Origin: an uncultured Lachnospiraceae bacterium
Lineage (GTDB): Bacteria > Bacillota > Clostridia > Lachnospirales > Lachnospiraceae
Direction of reading: 5' to 3'
Assembly (NCBI GenBank): GCA_946534785.1
Contig: CAMNCY010000002.1
Span: 1 to 64,000 of the forward strand
Length of the DNA stretch: 64,000 bases
In this document: positions 28,079 through 42,105 of the stretch, piece by piece
How the letters are laid out: the number at the start of each line of letters is the position of its first letter
How positions within the stretch are numbered: position 1 is the stretch's first letter
Notes under the pieces: model-generated
Seen by the model: the letters and a program-made list of their open reading frames with translations, nothing else
The model's database searches: none
What the model was told of the DNA's origin: nothing
Position numbers and translations under genes: made by a program

Positions 28079-30581
28079 TCTCTGCGTGCTCTGCGGCTTC
28101 GGCAGTCTCTGCCTGGTCCGCGGTGTCCGTGTTGATCTCTGCTCTTACCTTTGCAATTGCCACTACCTTTACACCGTCATGAAGATTCATCAGCTTCACG
28201 CCGGAGGTCACTCTTCCGTGATCCCTGAGTTCGCTCATCCGGATCTGGATGATGATTCCGCCCGATGTGATCATCATGATCTCATGATCGTCATTGACCG
28301 CCTTGACGCCTACGACGCAGCCTGTCTTCTCTGTGATCCTGTAGCACTTGACGCCCTTTCCTCCGCGGTTCTGGATCTTGAAATCCGACATGGGCGTTCT
28401 CTTGCCCATTCCGTTCTCCGATACGATCAGTACCGAATCGCCCTGCATCTCCAGCTGCATGCCGACGACCTCGTCATCGTCGGTAAGCCGGATACCCATG
28501 ACGCCCTGGGAATTGCGTCCCGTCTTGCGGACCTGTTCCTCGCTGAACCGGATCGCCATACCGTTTTTAGTGACGATAATGATCTTGTCATCCCTGACGG
28601 TCTGCTTGACCTCGATCAGCTCGTCATCCTCCCGGAGCGCGATCGCGATGATGCCGGTCTTCCGGATATTGGCAAAATCCGCATTGCTGGTCTTCTTGAC
28701 AACACCCTTTCTGGTCACCATGAAAAGGTCCTTGCTCTCGTCATAATCCTTGAAGGGAATCAGGGCCGAGACCTTTTCATCCGGATCGAGCTGCAGAAGA
28801 TTGATGATCGCCGTTCCGCGGGAAGTACGGGAGGATTCCGGGATCTTGTAGGCCTTCATTTTGTAGACGCGGCCCTTGTTCGTGAAGAACAGGATCATGT
28901 CCTTGGATCCGGTCATGAGAAGATCCACGATATAATCATTGTCGATCGTCTGCATGCCGCGGATACCGCGTCCTCCGCGGTTCTGCGCCTTGAATTCATC
29001 CGCCGTCATCCTCTTGATATAGCCGAGGTTGCTCCTGGCAATGACGACATTCTCTTCGGGAATCAGGTCTTCGACCTCGATCTCCGACATATCCGCATGG
29101 ATATCGATACGGGTGCGTCTTTCATCCCCGAATTTTTCCGCAATGATATTCATCTCGTCACGGATCACGCCGAGAAGAAGCTTCTCATCGGCAAGGATCG
29201 CCTTTAATCTTTCAATGGTCTTTAAGAGCTCCTGGTGTTCCGCTTCCAGCTTGTCTCTTTCCAGTCCTGTAAGAGCACGCAGGCGCATGTCCACAATGGC
29301 CTGAGCCTGTACGTCATCCAGGCCGAACCGTTCGGAAAGGCGAAGCTTGGCCTGTGAAACATTGGCGCTGGTACGGATGATGTGTACGACCTCGTCGATG
29401 TTGTCCAGGGCTTTTAAGAGGCCCTGCAGGATATGATCCCTTTCCTCCGCCTTGTTGAGGTCATACCGGGTCCTTCTGGTAACGACATCCTCCTGATGCA
29501 GCAGATAATAGCGGAGCATGTCCTTGATGTTCAGGACCTTCGGTTCGTTATTGACAAGGGAAAGCATGATGACGCCGAAGGTGTCCTGCATCTGTGTATG
29601 CTTGAACAGCTGGTTCAGGACGATGTTCGCATTGGCGTCATGGCGCAGTTCTATGACGATCCGCATACCTTCTCTGTCGGATTCGTCGCGAAGATCGGTA
29701 ATGCCTTCGATCTTCTTGTTCTTTACAAGGTCCGCGATCGTCTTGATGAGATTCGCCTTATTGACAAGATAAGGGAGCTCCGTGACAACGATCCTGGACT
29801 TGCCGCCCGTCATCGGCTCGATATTGGTCACGGCCCGGGTAATGACCTTGCCGCGTCCTGTCAGATAAGCTTCACGGGCGCCGGAAAGACCCATGATGAT
29901 ACCGCCTGTGGGGAAATCCGGTGCCTTGATGATCTCCATGATCTCTTCGATATCGGTATCCCTGTCTTCCTCGATCCGGTTATCGATGATCTTCGTGCAG
30001 GCGGCAATGACCTCCCGGAGGTTGTGGGGCGGGATATTGGTCGCCATACCGACGGCGATGCCGGTCGTTCCGTTCACCAGAAGATTCGGGAAGCGGGAAG
30101 GGAGTACTGCAGGTTCCTTTTCCGTTTCATCGAAGTTCGGGACGAAATCCACGGTGTCCTTATTCAGGTCCGCCATCATCTCCATGGAGATCTTCGTAAG
30201 CCTTGCCTCGGTATATCGCATGGCAGCCGCACCGTCTCCGTCCACGGAACCGAAGTTTCCGTGACCGTCGACCAGGCAGTAGCGCATGGACCAGGGCTGT
30301 GCCATATAGACCAGAGCGCCGTAGATGGAGCTGTCTCCGTGGGGATGGAATTTACCCATGGTATCGCCGACGATACGGGCACACTTTCTGTGCGGCTTGT
30401 CGGGACTGTTCCCCAGCTCGCTCATGGCATAGAGGATCCTTCTCTGGACGGGCTTCAATCCGTCGCGGACGTCCGGAAGCGCTCTTGCCACGATAACGCT
30501 CATTGCGTAATCGATATACGAATTACGCATGGTCTTGTTCAGGTCTACTTCCTGTATTCTGTCAAATACCTTATCATCCAT
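28050..30581 (-). CDS. gyrA: DNA gyrase subunit A
   Basis: [29 protein letters not shown]...[50 protein letters not shown]. Confidence 0.98.
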   Translation of the reverse strand: MDDKVFDRIQEVDLNKTMRNSYIDYAMSVIVARALPDVRDGLKPVQRRILYAMSELGNSPDKPHRKCARIVGDTMGKFHPHGDSSIYGALVYMAQPWSMRYCLVDGHGNFGSVDGDGAAAMRYTEARLTKISMEMMADLNKDTVDFVPNFDETEKEPAVLPSRFPNLLVNGTTGIAVGMATNIPPHNLREVIAACTKIIDNRIEEDRDTDIEEIMEIIKAPDFPTGGIIMGLSGAREAYLTGRGKVITRAVTNIEPMTGGKSRIVVTELPYLVNKANLIKTIADLVKNKKIEGITDLRDESDREGMRIVIELRHDANANIVLNQLFKHTQMQDTFGVIMLSLVNNEPKVLNIKDMLRYYLLHQEDVVTRRTRYDLNKAEERDHILQGLLKALDNIDEVVHIIRTSANVSQAKLRLSERFGLDDVQAQAIVDMRLRALTGLERDKLEAEHQELLKTIERLKAILADEKLLLGVIRDEMNIIAEKFGDERRTRIDIHADMSEIEVEDLIPEENVVIARSNLGYIKRMTADEFKAQNRGGRGIRGMQTIDNDYIVDLLMTGSKDMILFFTNKGRVYKMKAYKIPESSRTSRGTAIINLLQLDPDEKVSALIPFKDYDESKDLFMVTRKGVVKKTSNADFANIRKTGIIAIALREDDELIEVKQTVRDDKIIIVTKNGMAIRFSEEQVRKTGRNSQGVMGIRLTDDDEVVGMQLEMQGDSVLIVSENGMGKRTPMSDFKIQNRGGKGVKCYRITEKTGCVVGVKAVNDDHEIMMITSGGIIIQIRMSELRDHGRVTSGVKLMNLHDGVKVVAIAKVRAEINTDTADQAETAEAAEHAENAETGGEDE

Positions 30582-30606
30582 AATATTTTTCCATTCTCAA
30601 TCAGAA

Positions 30607-33779
<3,173 letters not shown>

Positions 33780-33824
33780 ATTTGATTTCCCGGGAACTGG
33801 ATCCGCAGAACTTCGGCCTTCCGG

Positions 33825-34040
33825 TCACGCCATAAGAGAGCGCACCGTAAAAACATGGCCTTCGCAGTCCACGACATCTCCGTCTCTTAATTTTTTGCCG
33901 CGCCTTGTCTCTACAGCGCCGTTTACCAAAACCTTTTCGTCTTCTATCATGATCCTGGCTTCGATGCCCGAGCCGGCAAGTCCGGCAAGCTTAAGCGCCT
34001 GTCCCAGTTTAATGAATTCGTCTTTAATCGTGACTTCCAT
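33825..34040 (-). CDS. S4-domain RNA-binding protein (YaaA-like)
   Basis: EFIKLGQALKLAGLAGSGIEARIMIEDEKVLVNGAVETRRGKKLRDGDVV between recF and dnaN. Confidence 0.93.
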   Translation of the reverse strand: MEVTIKDEFIKLGQALKLAGLAGSGIEARIMIEDEKVLVNGAVETRRGKKLRDGDVVDCEGHVFTVRSLMA

Positions 34041-34053
34041 AATCTTCCGGTCC

Positions 34054-35157
34054 TCAGTCGATGTTGATGAAATTGACGGGAAGGATCAGATAACAGTAGC
34101 TGTTCTCATCCCGGATAAAAGCCGGAGCCCTGGAGCTCAGCAGATAGATATCGATATCTTCCTCATCGATGGAACGAAGGGCGTCGATCAGGAACTTGGG
34201 ATTAAATCCGATATTCATGGTCTCCCCGTTCATATCGATCGGGATCACTTCATCCATGCTGCCGATGGTGGTATTGATCTTAAGCTCCACGTCCGTATCA
34301 TGGATCATCATGATGATCGGCTTCTTGTCCTCCTCCTTTACAAGAAGAGTCGCCCTGTCAAGGCAGGAGAGAAGCTCCTGACGGTTGATCCTGATATGGG
34401 TCTGGAAATCATTGGAAAGCATCTGGTCGACCTTGAAATATTCTCCTTCGATCAGACGGGATACCACGATGGTATCGTCGAACTCGAACAGGACATGCTT
34501 ATCCGTAAAATACAGCTTTACAATGTTCTCCGTACTGCCGCTTAAGATCTTGCTGATCTCGGAAAGGGTCTTTCCGGGAATGATCACCTTTTTGTTGTCG
34601 TAGGAAGTCTTCAATGCGACCCTGCGGATCGAGATCCTGTGTCCGTCCAGGGAAATGACGCGCAGATATCCGTCCTTAATCTCGAACAGTTCGCCGGTCA
34701 TCATTTTGTTGCTGTCGTTCGCCGATACGGAGAAGAGGGTGCGGCTGATAACATCCTTCAATGTGTACTGGGACATCTCGACCGCATAGCTTCTGTCGAT
34801 GGCCGGAAGATAGGTGAAATCACTTCCGTCCTTTCCCATGATATTGAAGTGCGCCTGTTCACAGCGGATGAATACCTTTTCACCCTGGGTGGAGATCAGG
34901 ACATCTCCGTCGGGAAGTTTTCTTACGATATTGGAAAAGAAATCCGCGTTGATGGCGATAATGCCGTGTTCCTCGATCGTTCCTTCCACAACGGTCTCAA
35001 TGCCGAGTTCCGTATCATTGGCGATCAGGCGGATCCTTTCCTGGGATGCATCCAGAAGGATGCATTCGAGAATGGACATGGTCGTCTTATTGGGAACGGC
35101 TTTGGATACGATCGAAACAGCGCTGATAAGATCCTTTTTATTGATGGCAAGTTTCAT
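34054..35157 (-). CDS. dnaN: DNA polymerase III beta subunit (sliding clamp)
   Basis: MKLAINKKDLISAVSIVSKAVPNKTTMSILECILLDA...; ends in ENSYCYLILPVNFI. Confidence 0.98.
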   Translation of the reverse strand: MKLAINKKDLISAVSIVSKAVPNKTTMSILECILLDASQERIRLIANDTELGIETVVEGTIEEHGIIAINADFFSNIVRKLPDGDVLISTQGEKVFIRCEQAHFNIMGKDGSDFTYLPAIDRSYAVEMSQYTLKDVISRTLFSVSANDSNKMMTGELFEIKDGYLRVISLDGHRISIRRVALKTSYDNKKVIIPGKTLSEISKILSGSTENIVKLYFTDKHVLFEFDDTIVVSRLIEGEYFKVDQMLSNDFQTHIRINRQELLSCLDRATLLVKEEDKKPIIMMIHDTDVELKINTTIGSMDEVIPIDMNGETMNIGFNPKFLIDALRSIDEEDIDIYLLSSRAPAFIRDENSYCYLILPVNFINID

Positions 35158-35246
35158 GTGAAATACATTCCTTTCCGTAATGCCGGTGGCGTCCTTATAT
35201 AAGAAAAGTAAAGATATAGTAATCTTCGTAGTAATAGGTGGTTATT

Positions 35247-35255
35247 TGTGGATAA
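35247..35255. promoter_or_regulatory. DnaA box (dnaA-dnaN intergenic)
   Basis: TGTGGATAA, reverse complement of consensus TTATCCACA. Confidence 0.8.
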
Positions 35256-35366
35256 CCTTGGTAATTATATCAATTTTTGCCCTTTTTTGCAACAAAAACG
35301 GGGCTTTGCGGTATGTGGATTGCAAGCCCCGTAAAATGCGGAAAAAAGACAATTTTCAACGATGTT

Positions 35367-36731
35367 CTAATTACTGACCAGGTTGAGTTTCTTCATTATA
35401 TTAGAGACACCCGCTTTCAGCTCGGGATTCGTCTGGATCTCCTTCTGGATCTTTTCGACACCGTAGATGATCGTGGAATGGTCCTTCTTGTTCAGAAGCT
35501 CGGCTATGGACTTGAAAGTAGCATCCGTATATTCCCGGCAGAGATACATGATGATCTGGCGGGGCAGCACGCATTCGGCATCCTTTTTTCTGGAGGCGAC
35601 AGCCGACATTTTCACGTCATAGTATTCACAGACGGCGGATGCGATCATTTTCGGCGTGACGGAGGCGCCCTTGTCCGGATAAATGATATCCTTCAGGGCT
35701 TCTCTTGAGCTCTCCGCGGTGATGGCGATGTTATTGAGCCTGGAATAGGCGATGATCTTGTTGAAAGCGCCCTCCAGTTCCCGGATATTCGATTTGATAT
35801 TGGAAGCAATATACTCCAGGATCTCGTCGTCCAGACGGATATGGAGCGTTTCGGCATTCCTGCGAAGGATCGCCATCCTGGTCTCATAATCCGGGGGCTG
35901 CACATCCGCAGTCAGTCCCATTTCAAAACGGGAGCGGAATCTCTCATCCAGCTGCCGCATCTCCCTGGGAGGACGGTCGGAGGTGAGAACGATCTGTTTT
36001 CCCGCCGCATGCAGGGCATTAAAGGTGTGGAAAAACTCTTCCTGTGTGGATTCCTTGCCGATGATGAACTGGATGTCGTCGATTAGAAGGACGTCGACCG
36101 TGCGGTATTTATCGCGCAGCCGTGCCATCGAGGCGGCATTACCGCTTCGGATCGATTCGATCACTTCATTGGTAAACTGTTCGCTGGTAACATACAGGAC
36201 CTTGGTATCCGGTTCCTGCTCCAGGATATAGTGCCCGATCGAATGCATGAGGTGCGTTTTGCCAAGGCCCGCTCCTCCGTATAAAAAGAGAGGGTTATAG
36301 ACAAGGCCCGGTGTTTCGGCAACGGCAAGACATGCTGAGTGCGCCAGCCGGTTATTGCTGCCGACGACAAAGGTATCAAAACGATAGCGGGGATTTAAGC
36401 CCGCACTTTCGGAAATCACGGTATTATAAGCCCGTTTCTGTGCTTCTTCTTCCTCTTTCTTATCCTCGTTTTCAAATACGAAGATGACATGGCACTCCTG
36501 GTCCATGATCTCGGAGAGAGTAGCCTCGAAAGGATCGAGGAACTTATTCTCATAGTAATTGCGCATAAGGCTGCTCTTGCTGGGAATGACGATGGTGATG
36601 GTATCTCCGTTTACGGGTCCCAGAAGAAGATCCTTGATCCATGTATTAAAGGAAACATCGGAAAGACCGTATTCGTTCCGGATGATCTCCTTGATATTTA
36701 TCCAGTTTTCCTGAAGTTTTGATGTATCCAT
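35367..36731 (-). CDS. dnaA: Chromosomal replication initiator DnaA
   Basis: NPLFLYGGAGLGKTHLMHSIGHYI, LLIDDIQFI, C-terminal DHSTIIYGVEKI; start at MDTSKLQENW (or an upstream ATG). Confidence 0.98.
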   Translation of the reverse strand: MDTSKLQENWINIKEIIRNEYGLSDVSFNTWIKDLLLGPVNGDTITIVIPSKSSLMRNYYENKFLDPFEATLSEIMDQECHVIFVFENEDKKEEEEAQKRAYNTVISESAGLNPRYRFDTFVVGSNNRLAHSACLAVAETPGLVYNPLFLYGGAGLGKTHLMHSIGHYILEQEPDTKVLYVTSEQFTNEVIESIRSGNAASMARLRDKYRTVDVLLIDDIQFIIGKESTQEEFFHTFNALHAAGKQIVLTSDRPPREMRQLDERFRSRFEMGLTADVQPPDYETRMAILRRNAETLHIRLDDEILEYIASNIKSNIRELEGAFNKIIAYSRLNNIAITAESSREALKDIIYPDKGASVTPKMIASAVCEYYDVKMSAVASRKKDAECVLPRQIIMYLCREYTDATFKSIAELLNKKDHSTIIYGVEKIQKEIQTNPELKAGVSNIMKKLNLVSN

Positions 36732-37130
36732 TGAGTTCTCTTTCATTTCCTTTTTCAAAAAGGCAAGCATGAATTATTTTATAGTAATTTAAAGGGGTTT
36801 TCAAATGGCCGGTTGTCCACGGAAATCTGTGGATAAAAAAGTTTTCGACACTTATTTTGTGAAAATGTGGATAACTTCGTTTCACATTTTCCATATTGCC
36901 GCCTTGTCCGATAAGCATGGGGTGTTTACGGCGGTAAGCCGGGAGAGGAGCCTTCCTTTTTCCGACAGGAATCCACATTTTATCCACAAAATGTGGATTG
37001 TGAAAAACGTGTTATCCCCGGTTTTGGGAATTCGTGGAGACACTAAATGTTGGAAAAGAAAATTTATTTTTTCCATATTTTGCGGTATGGAAAAAATGCC
37101 GGAAAAGGCCGTAAATATAACGTTTTCGGC
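36732..37130. other. Probable chromosomal origin of replication (oriC)
   Basis: AT-rich dnaA-rpmH intergenic region with TGTGGATAA (36828-36836, 36866-36874) and TTATCCACA (36980-36988), plus degenerate copies; gene-strand switch here. Confidence 0.85.
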
Positions 37131-37132
37131 AC

Positions 37133-37161
37133 TTGACTCGGAAAAACTTATCTAATATAAT
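37133..37161 (+). promoter_or_regulatory. rpmH operon promoter
   Basis: TTGACT - 17 bp - TATAAT. Confidence 0.75.
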
Positions 37162-37267
37162 TAAAAAGCTGTTCTATCAGAACGATTATATAGCAATGCA
37201 TCTGTGATGCATTTGCACAGTGAGAAACAGACTGCATTGTTTTCTATTTATAAGGAGGTGTTAAGAC

Positions 37268-37405
37268 ATGGCAAAAATGACATATCAGCCCAAGAAAAGA
37301 CAGCGTTCCAAGGTCCATGGATTCAGGGCAAGAATGAAGACCGCCGGCGGACGCAAGGTCCTGGCTGCCAGAAGGGCAAAAGGAAGAAAAGCCTTAACAG
37401 TATAA
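37268..37405 (+). CDS. rpmH: 50S ribosomal protein L34 (45 aa, not in ORF track)
   Basis: [45 protein letters not shown] preceded by AAGGAGG. Confidence 0.98.
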   Translation: MAKMTYQPKKRQRSKVHGFRARMKTAGGRKVLAARRAKGRKALTV

Positions 37406-37411
37406 AAACTT

Positions 37412-37438
37412 AAAGCCGGCTTACCTGCCGGCTTTTTT
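37412..37438 (+). terminator. Intrinsic terminator between rpmH and rnpA
   Basis: AAAGCCGGC-TTACCT-GCCGGCTTTTTTT. Confidence 0.8.
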
Positions 37439-37444
37439 TGGCAA

Positions 37445-37795
37445 ATGGAATCAATTAAAAAGAACGAAGACTTCAGATCATGCTATAAGACAGGAAGATC
37501 CTGTGCAGACAAATACCTTGTTGTATATAACAGGAAGAACGGTCTTTCAAAATCAAGACTCGGGATATCCGTCAGCAAGAAGGTTGGGAACAGCGTTGTC
37601 AGGCACAGACTGACAAGACTTATCAGGGAAGCGGCAAGGCTTCACGAAAAACAGTTCGATAGCGGTTCGGACATTGTAGTAGTGGCGCGCAGATCGGCCG
37701 ACGGGGCCAGTTATCACGAGATCGAAACAGCGCTTTTAAGTCTTCTGAAAAAGAGCCGTATCTATCACGAGGATGCGGTAAAGGACGATGATTGA
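37445..37795 (+). CDS. rnpA: Ribonuclease P protein component
   Basis: [28 protein letters not shown]. Confidence 0.97.
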   Translation: MESIKKNEDFRSCYKTGRSCADKYLVVYNRKNGLSKSRLGISVSKKVGNSVVRHRLTRLIREAARLHEKQFDSGSDIVVVARRSADGASYHEIETALLSLLKKSRIYHEDAVKDDD

Positions 37796-37799
37796 TGCC

Positions 37800-38012
37800 A
37801 TGATGAAAAACCTTTTGATCGCGCTTATCAAATTTTACAGGAAATATCTGTCTCCGCTCAAGACAACGAAGTGCCCGTATATTCCGACATGTTCCGAATA
37901 CGGGCTTGAGGCAGTGGAGAAATACGGGGCCTTTAAAGGCGGATTGCTGGCTTTATGGAGGATCATAAGGTGCAATCCTTTTTCTCATGGCGGTTATGAC
38001 CCCGTGCCCTGA
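37800..38012 (+). CDS. yidD: Membrane protein insertion efficiency factor YidD
   Basis: [65 protein letters not shown]; start could be 37788. Confidence 0.97.
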   Translation: MMKNLLIALIKFYRKYLSPLKTTKCPYIPTCSEYGLEAVEKYGAFKGGLLALWRIIRCNPFSHGGYDPVP

Positions 38013-38035
38013 GCACGGAAATTAGGAGGGACCAA

Positions 38036-39355
38036 GTGTACAGTCCGCTTATTCTTACCAAGGCAACAACATTCATTATCGGTCCGGTAGCCAGTCTTCT
38101 GGGCTATATCATGAATGGCATTTTCATACTGTTGAATTCGATCGGCCTTCCGAATATCGGCCTGGCCATTATCATTTTCACGATCGTCATCTACATGTGC
38201 ATGCTGCCTCTTACCATCAAGCAGCAGCGCTTTTCCAAGCTCTCCAATATCATGAGCCCCGAGATCCAGGCGATCCAGAAGAAATATAAAGGAAAAAATG
38301 ACCAGGAATCCATGCAGAGGATGAACGAGGAGACACAGGCGGTCTATCGCAAATACGGTGTCTCCGCTACGGGAAGCTGCCTGCAGCTTCTGATCCAGAT
38401 GCCGATCCTGTTCGCTCTGTACAGAGTCATTTACAACATTCCCGCATATGTCACACAGGTCAAGGATGCGTTTTTCCCTCTTGTAACAAACCTCATCAAC
38501 CAGGCCGGCGCTTCGGAATACCTGCAGTCAACAACTGCTGCCGCCCAGTTCAAGAGCAGCTTTGCAAGTGAGAATTTCATCAATAACGTGGGAAATACCG
38601 TTTCCAATACGTTCATTGACGTGCTGAACCGTTTTTCCACAGCGGACTGGAGTGCTCTTTCCGAGCAGTTCCCTGCCGTATCGGGAGATGTTGCCAATAC
38701 CGTTTCACAGCTCACCAGATACAATAACTTTTTAGGACTGAATATCGGAAACTCTCCTTTCTTTACATTCCGGGAAGCTCTTGCAGCAGGTTCCGTCATT
38801 GGTATCATCGCGGCGATCGTAGTTCCTGCCCTGGCTGCCGTTACCCAGCTGATCAATGTGGCGCTGATGCCGCAGCCCACCCGGGATGACCAGGAGAACG
38901 CCATGGCTTCTTCCATGAAGACCATGAATTACATGATGCCCATCATGTCTGCCTGGTTCTGCTTTACCCTTCCTGCCGGTCTTGGCCTCTACTGGGTCGC
39001 CGGTGCGGTCGTCAGAAGTGTCCAGCAGGTGCTGATCAACAAGCACATCAATAACATGGACATGGATGCCTATCTTGCGAAGACAGCCGAAAAGCAGAAG
39101 ATCGCGGCGGAAAAGGGCGGCGACAAGCCTTCCCTGATGCAGAAGCTGGTCAATTCCTCTGCGGCGCAGACACCTTCTTCCAGTGTCGGAACAGGCGCAT
39201 CGGCAAAGACAAGAGTCAGCGACAGCGAGAAGCAGAAAAAGCTGGAGCAGGCGCAGAATATCTATAAGAACGGTAAATATAAGGAAGGCTCGCTGGCTTC
39301 CAAAGCGAATATGGTAGACGCCTTTAACAACGCTAAGAAGAACGATAAGAAGTGA
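38036..39355 (+). CDS. yidC: YidC/Oxa1 family membrane protein insertase
   Basis: IGLAIIIFTIVIYMCMLPLTIKQQRFSKLSNIMSPEIQAIQKKYKGK...; GTG start after AGGAGGG. Confidence 0.95.
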   Translation: MYSPLILTKATTFIIGPVASLLGYIMNGIFILLNSIGLPNIGLAIIIFTIVIYMCMLPLTIKQQRFSKLSNIMSPEIQAIQKKYKGKNDQESMQRMNEETQAVYRKYGVSATGSCLQLLIQMPILFALYRVIYNIPAYVTQVKDAFFPLVTNLINQAGASEYLQSTTAAAQFKSSFASENFINNVGNTVSNTFIDVLNRFSTADWSALSEQFPAVSGDVANTVSQLTRYNNFLGLNIGNSPFFTFREALAAGSVIGIIAAIVVPALAAVTQLINVALMPQPTRDDQENAMASSMKTMNYMMPIMSAWFCFTLPAGLGLYWVAGAVVRSVQQVLINKHINNMDMDAYLAKTAEKQKIAAEKGGDKPSLMQKLVNSSAAQTPSSSVGTGASAKTRVSDSEKQKKLEQAQNIYKNGKYKEGSLASKANMVDAFNNAKKNDKK

Positions 39356-39362
39356 GGATAAT

Positions 39363-40403
39363 ATGGCTGAATACAGAGAATTTTCCGAAAAGACGCTGGA
39401 TGATGCGATCACAGCGGCCTGCCAGAGTTTTTCCGTTACCAGTGACAGACTGGACTATGTCATTGTCGATCAGGGCAGTGCAGGATTCCTTGGCTTCAAC
39501 GCCAGAAAAGCCGTTATTAGGGCAAGGATCAAAGAGGAACAGGAAGCTGCTGTCGCCGGGACCGTTGAAAAGACAGTTCCCGTAAAAGAAGAAAAGAAGA
39601 ATCATGTGCTTACGATGGAAGAGATCGAAGCCAAGGCAGAGGCGGCTGCCGCTGCCAGGGCAAACGGCGAGCTTCCGGAAGTCGTAAGAGAGGATTCCTA
39701 CGACCGCAGGGACAGATTCGACCGTAAGAGAGGAAACGGCAGGGACCGTTCCGGTAAGGGACGCGGTCAGAGAGGCGGAAACGACAGAAGAAGAGACCGC
39801 AGGAATGACCGTTTTGATGACAGCAGGGATTTTGAGACGGTCAGCAAAAAGCACGAAGAAGAGATCGCCGCTGCAGCACTTGCAAGAGAGAATGCGCAGA
39901 AGAAGAGAGAACAGGAAGTCCGCATCAATTATACGGATGAGCAGATTGCGGCTATTACGGAAAGATCCGTTGCTTTCTTGAAATCCGTATTCGAAGCCAT
40001 GCATATGGACGTGAATATCAATACCGATTTTGATAAGGAAGAAAACGTCCTGCTTCTGGATTTCTCCGGCGATGACATGGGCGTGCTCATCGGTAAGAGA
40101 GGACAGACACTGGATTCCATCCAGTACCTGGTTTCCCTGGTCGCCAACAAGGATGTGGAAGGTTATGTCCACGTCAAGGCGGATACGGAGAATTACAGGG
40201 AACGGAGAAAGAAGACCCTGGAGAACCTGGCAAAGAACATTGCGTACCGGGTCAGGAAGTCCAGAAGAAGCGTTGCTCTCGAACCCATGAATCCGTATGA
40301 AAGAAGGATCATCCATTCGGCGCTCCAGAATGATAAATATGTTACGACCTACAGCGAGGGTGAGGATCCTTTCCGTAAAGTCGTTGTCACATTAAAGAAG
40401 TGA
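39363..40403 (+). CDS. jag: Jag/KhpB RNA-binding protein (Jag_N, KH, R3H)
   Basis: VDQGSAGFLGFNARKAVIRA, VLIGKRGQTLDSIQYLVSLVANK, ALEPMNPYERRIIHSALQNDKYVTTYSEGEDPFRKVVV; Arg/Asp-rich linker. Confidence 0.96.
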   Translation: MAEYREFSEKTLDDAITAACQSFSVTSDRLDYVIVDQGSAGFLGFNARKAVIRARIKEEQEAAVAGTVEKTVPVKEEKKNHVLTMEEIEAKAEAAAAARANGELPEVVREDSYDRRDRFDRKRGNGRDRSGKGRGQRGGNDRRRDRRNDRFDDSRDFETVSKKHEEEIAAAALARENAQKKREQEVRINYTDEQIAAITERSVAFLKSVFEAMHMDVNINTDFDKEENVLLLDFSGDDMGVLIGKRGQTLDSIQYLVSLVANKDVEGYVHVKADTENYRERRKKTLENLAKNIAYRVRKSRRSVALEPMNPYERRIIHSALQNDKYVTTYSEGEDPFRKVVVTLKK

Positions 40404-40547
40404 TCATCCATACCAGGATGTAAAAGTGCAGCTGCGAGCCGGTAAAATGGTCCGCAGCTGTTCATGTATACGGAAAAAGCCGGAAACGGCGGCGCTTTAA
40501 GACCAGCCGGAAATGCATATGGCCGGCTTGGCAGATGGGAGCAGTCT

Positions 40548-42062
40548 ATGGCTCTGGAATATGACAGATTAAATGATGATACGATAGCAGCGGCGGCAAC
40601 GGGGCTTGCCGAAGCAGGCATCGGGATCATACGGATCAGCGGTCCGGATGCGATCGGAATCGCGGATAAGATCATTATGCTGCGGCAAAGGAACCGGGAC
40701 GAGAGGGATCTGTTTTCCGGAAAGAAAAGAAAGACCCTGTTCGGAATGCCTTCCAACCAGATCCGGCTTGCCTATGTTGTCGATCCGAAGGACGGAAGGG
40801 TCATGGACGAAGTCATGGTCTCGGTCTTCCGTCATCCCTACAGTTATACGACAGAGGATACCGTTGAGATCAATACCCATGGCGGTGTGTATCTGATGCA
40901 GACGATCCTGGAACTGGTCATTCAGAATGGCGCGCGGCCGGCAGAGCCGGGTGAGTTTACCAAAAGGGCTTTTCTGGGAGGACGTATCGATCTTTCCAGA
41001 GCGGAAGCGGTCATGGATCTTATTTCCGCAGGAAATGAATTTTCCAGAAGGACCTCCATGGATGAGCTCAGGGGCAGTGTTTCCGATAAAGTAAAGGAAC
41101 TGCGCAAAGAAGTTCTCTATGAGATCGCCTTTATAGAATCCGCGCTGGATGACCCGGACAATTATTCCCTGGACGGATACCCTCACAAGCTGGAAGAGAA
41201 GGTGACCCGTATTGCGGATGAACTGAAGGAGCTGATCATCTATGCAAAAGAAGGAAGGATCCTGAAGGAAGGCATCAACACGGTCATCGTCGGAAAACCC
41301 AATGCCGGGAAATCCTCCTTACTGAATTATCTGTGCGGGAGCGAGCGCGCGATCGTTACAGAGGTCGCAGGGACGACCCGGGACACCCTGGAGGAAAAAG
41401 TACGTATCGGGAATGCGATCCTGAATATTACGGATACGGCGGGAATCCGGGATACGGAAGATGTTGTGGAAAAGATCGGCGTGGAACGCGCCAAGAAGGC
41501 CATGGAAAAGGCGGATCTGATCCTGTTCCTTCTGGACAGCTCAGCCGGGATCGAAGAGGAAGACCGCAGGATCGCCGATCTTATTAATAAGGAAATCTCC
41601 CGGGGAAAAAGATGTATTCTTCTTCTCAACAAAACCGATCTTCCCTCGAAGATCACACAGAAGCAGGCCCAGGATCTTTTCCGTTTCCCGAATCCGAAGC
41701 CTTCGCCGGAAAGCAGCGAGAAGCGCATCAATAATTACCGGAGCATCACCTTCCTTACCTGTTCTCTGAAGGAACGGGAAGGACTGGACCGGCTGAAAAA
41801 ACTGATCCTCGAAATGTTCCGTGCGGGCGAGATCATGGAGAAAAACGAAGTTTTTCTTTCCAATCTGCGGCAGATACACGAAGCAGAGAAGGCGGAAGAG
41901 GCGCTGCGCCTTGTGATCAAGAGCATACAGAACGGTCTCAGCGAAGACTTCTATTCCATTGATCTTATGAACGCTTATACCTTCCTCGGAAGGATCATCG
42001 GGGAAGCGGTGGAGGACGATCTGGTCGAAGAGATCTTCTCCCGCTTCTGCCTCGGAAAATAA
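40548..42062 (+). CDS. mnmE: tRNA uridine-5-carboxymethylaminomethyl(34) synthesis GTPase MnmE
   Basis: NDDTIAAAATGLAEAGIGIIRISGPDA...GKPNAGKSSLLNYLCGSERAIVTEVAGTTRDTLEE; C-terminal FCLGK. Confidence 0.98.
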   Translation: MALEYDRLNDDTIAAAATGLAEAGIGIIRISGPDAIGIADKIIMLRQRNRDERDLFSGKKRKTLFGMPSNQIRLAYVVDPKDGRVMDEVMVSVFRHPYSYTTEDTVEINTHGGVYLMQTILELVIQNGARPAEPGEFTKRAFLGGRIDLSRAEAVMDLISAGNEFSRRTSMDELRGSVSDKVKELRKEVLYEIAFIESALDDPDNYSLDGYPHKLEEKVTRIADELKELIIYAKEGRILKEGINTVIVGKPNAGKSSLLNYLCGSERAIVTEVAGTTRDTLEEKVRIGNAILNITDTAGIRDTEDVVEKIGVERAKKAMEKADLILFLLDSSAGIEEEDRRIADLINKEISRGKRCILLLNKTDLPSKITQKQAQDLFRFPNPKPSPESSEKRINNYRSITFLTCSLKEREGLDRLKKLILEMFRAGEIMEKNEVFLSNLRQIHEAEKAEEALRLVIKSIQNGLSEDFYSIDLMNAYTFLGRIIGEAVEDDLVEEIFSRFCLGK

Positions 42063-42105
42063 ACAGCCCGGCATGCGGTTATGAAATACGAAGGGAATAT
42101 GCAGA

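Noticed and set aside
36732-37267. Repeated TGTGGAT/ATCCACA words considered as a CRISPR-like repeat
   Set aside because: Irregular spacing and both orientations; matches DnaA boxes in oriC. No CRISPR array found in the window.
40428-40460. Hairpin CAGCTGCG...CGCAGCTG between jag and mnmE
   Set aside because: Weak stem with large loop and no T-tract; insufficient for a terminator or riboswitch call.
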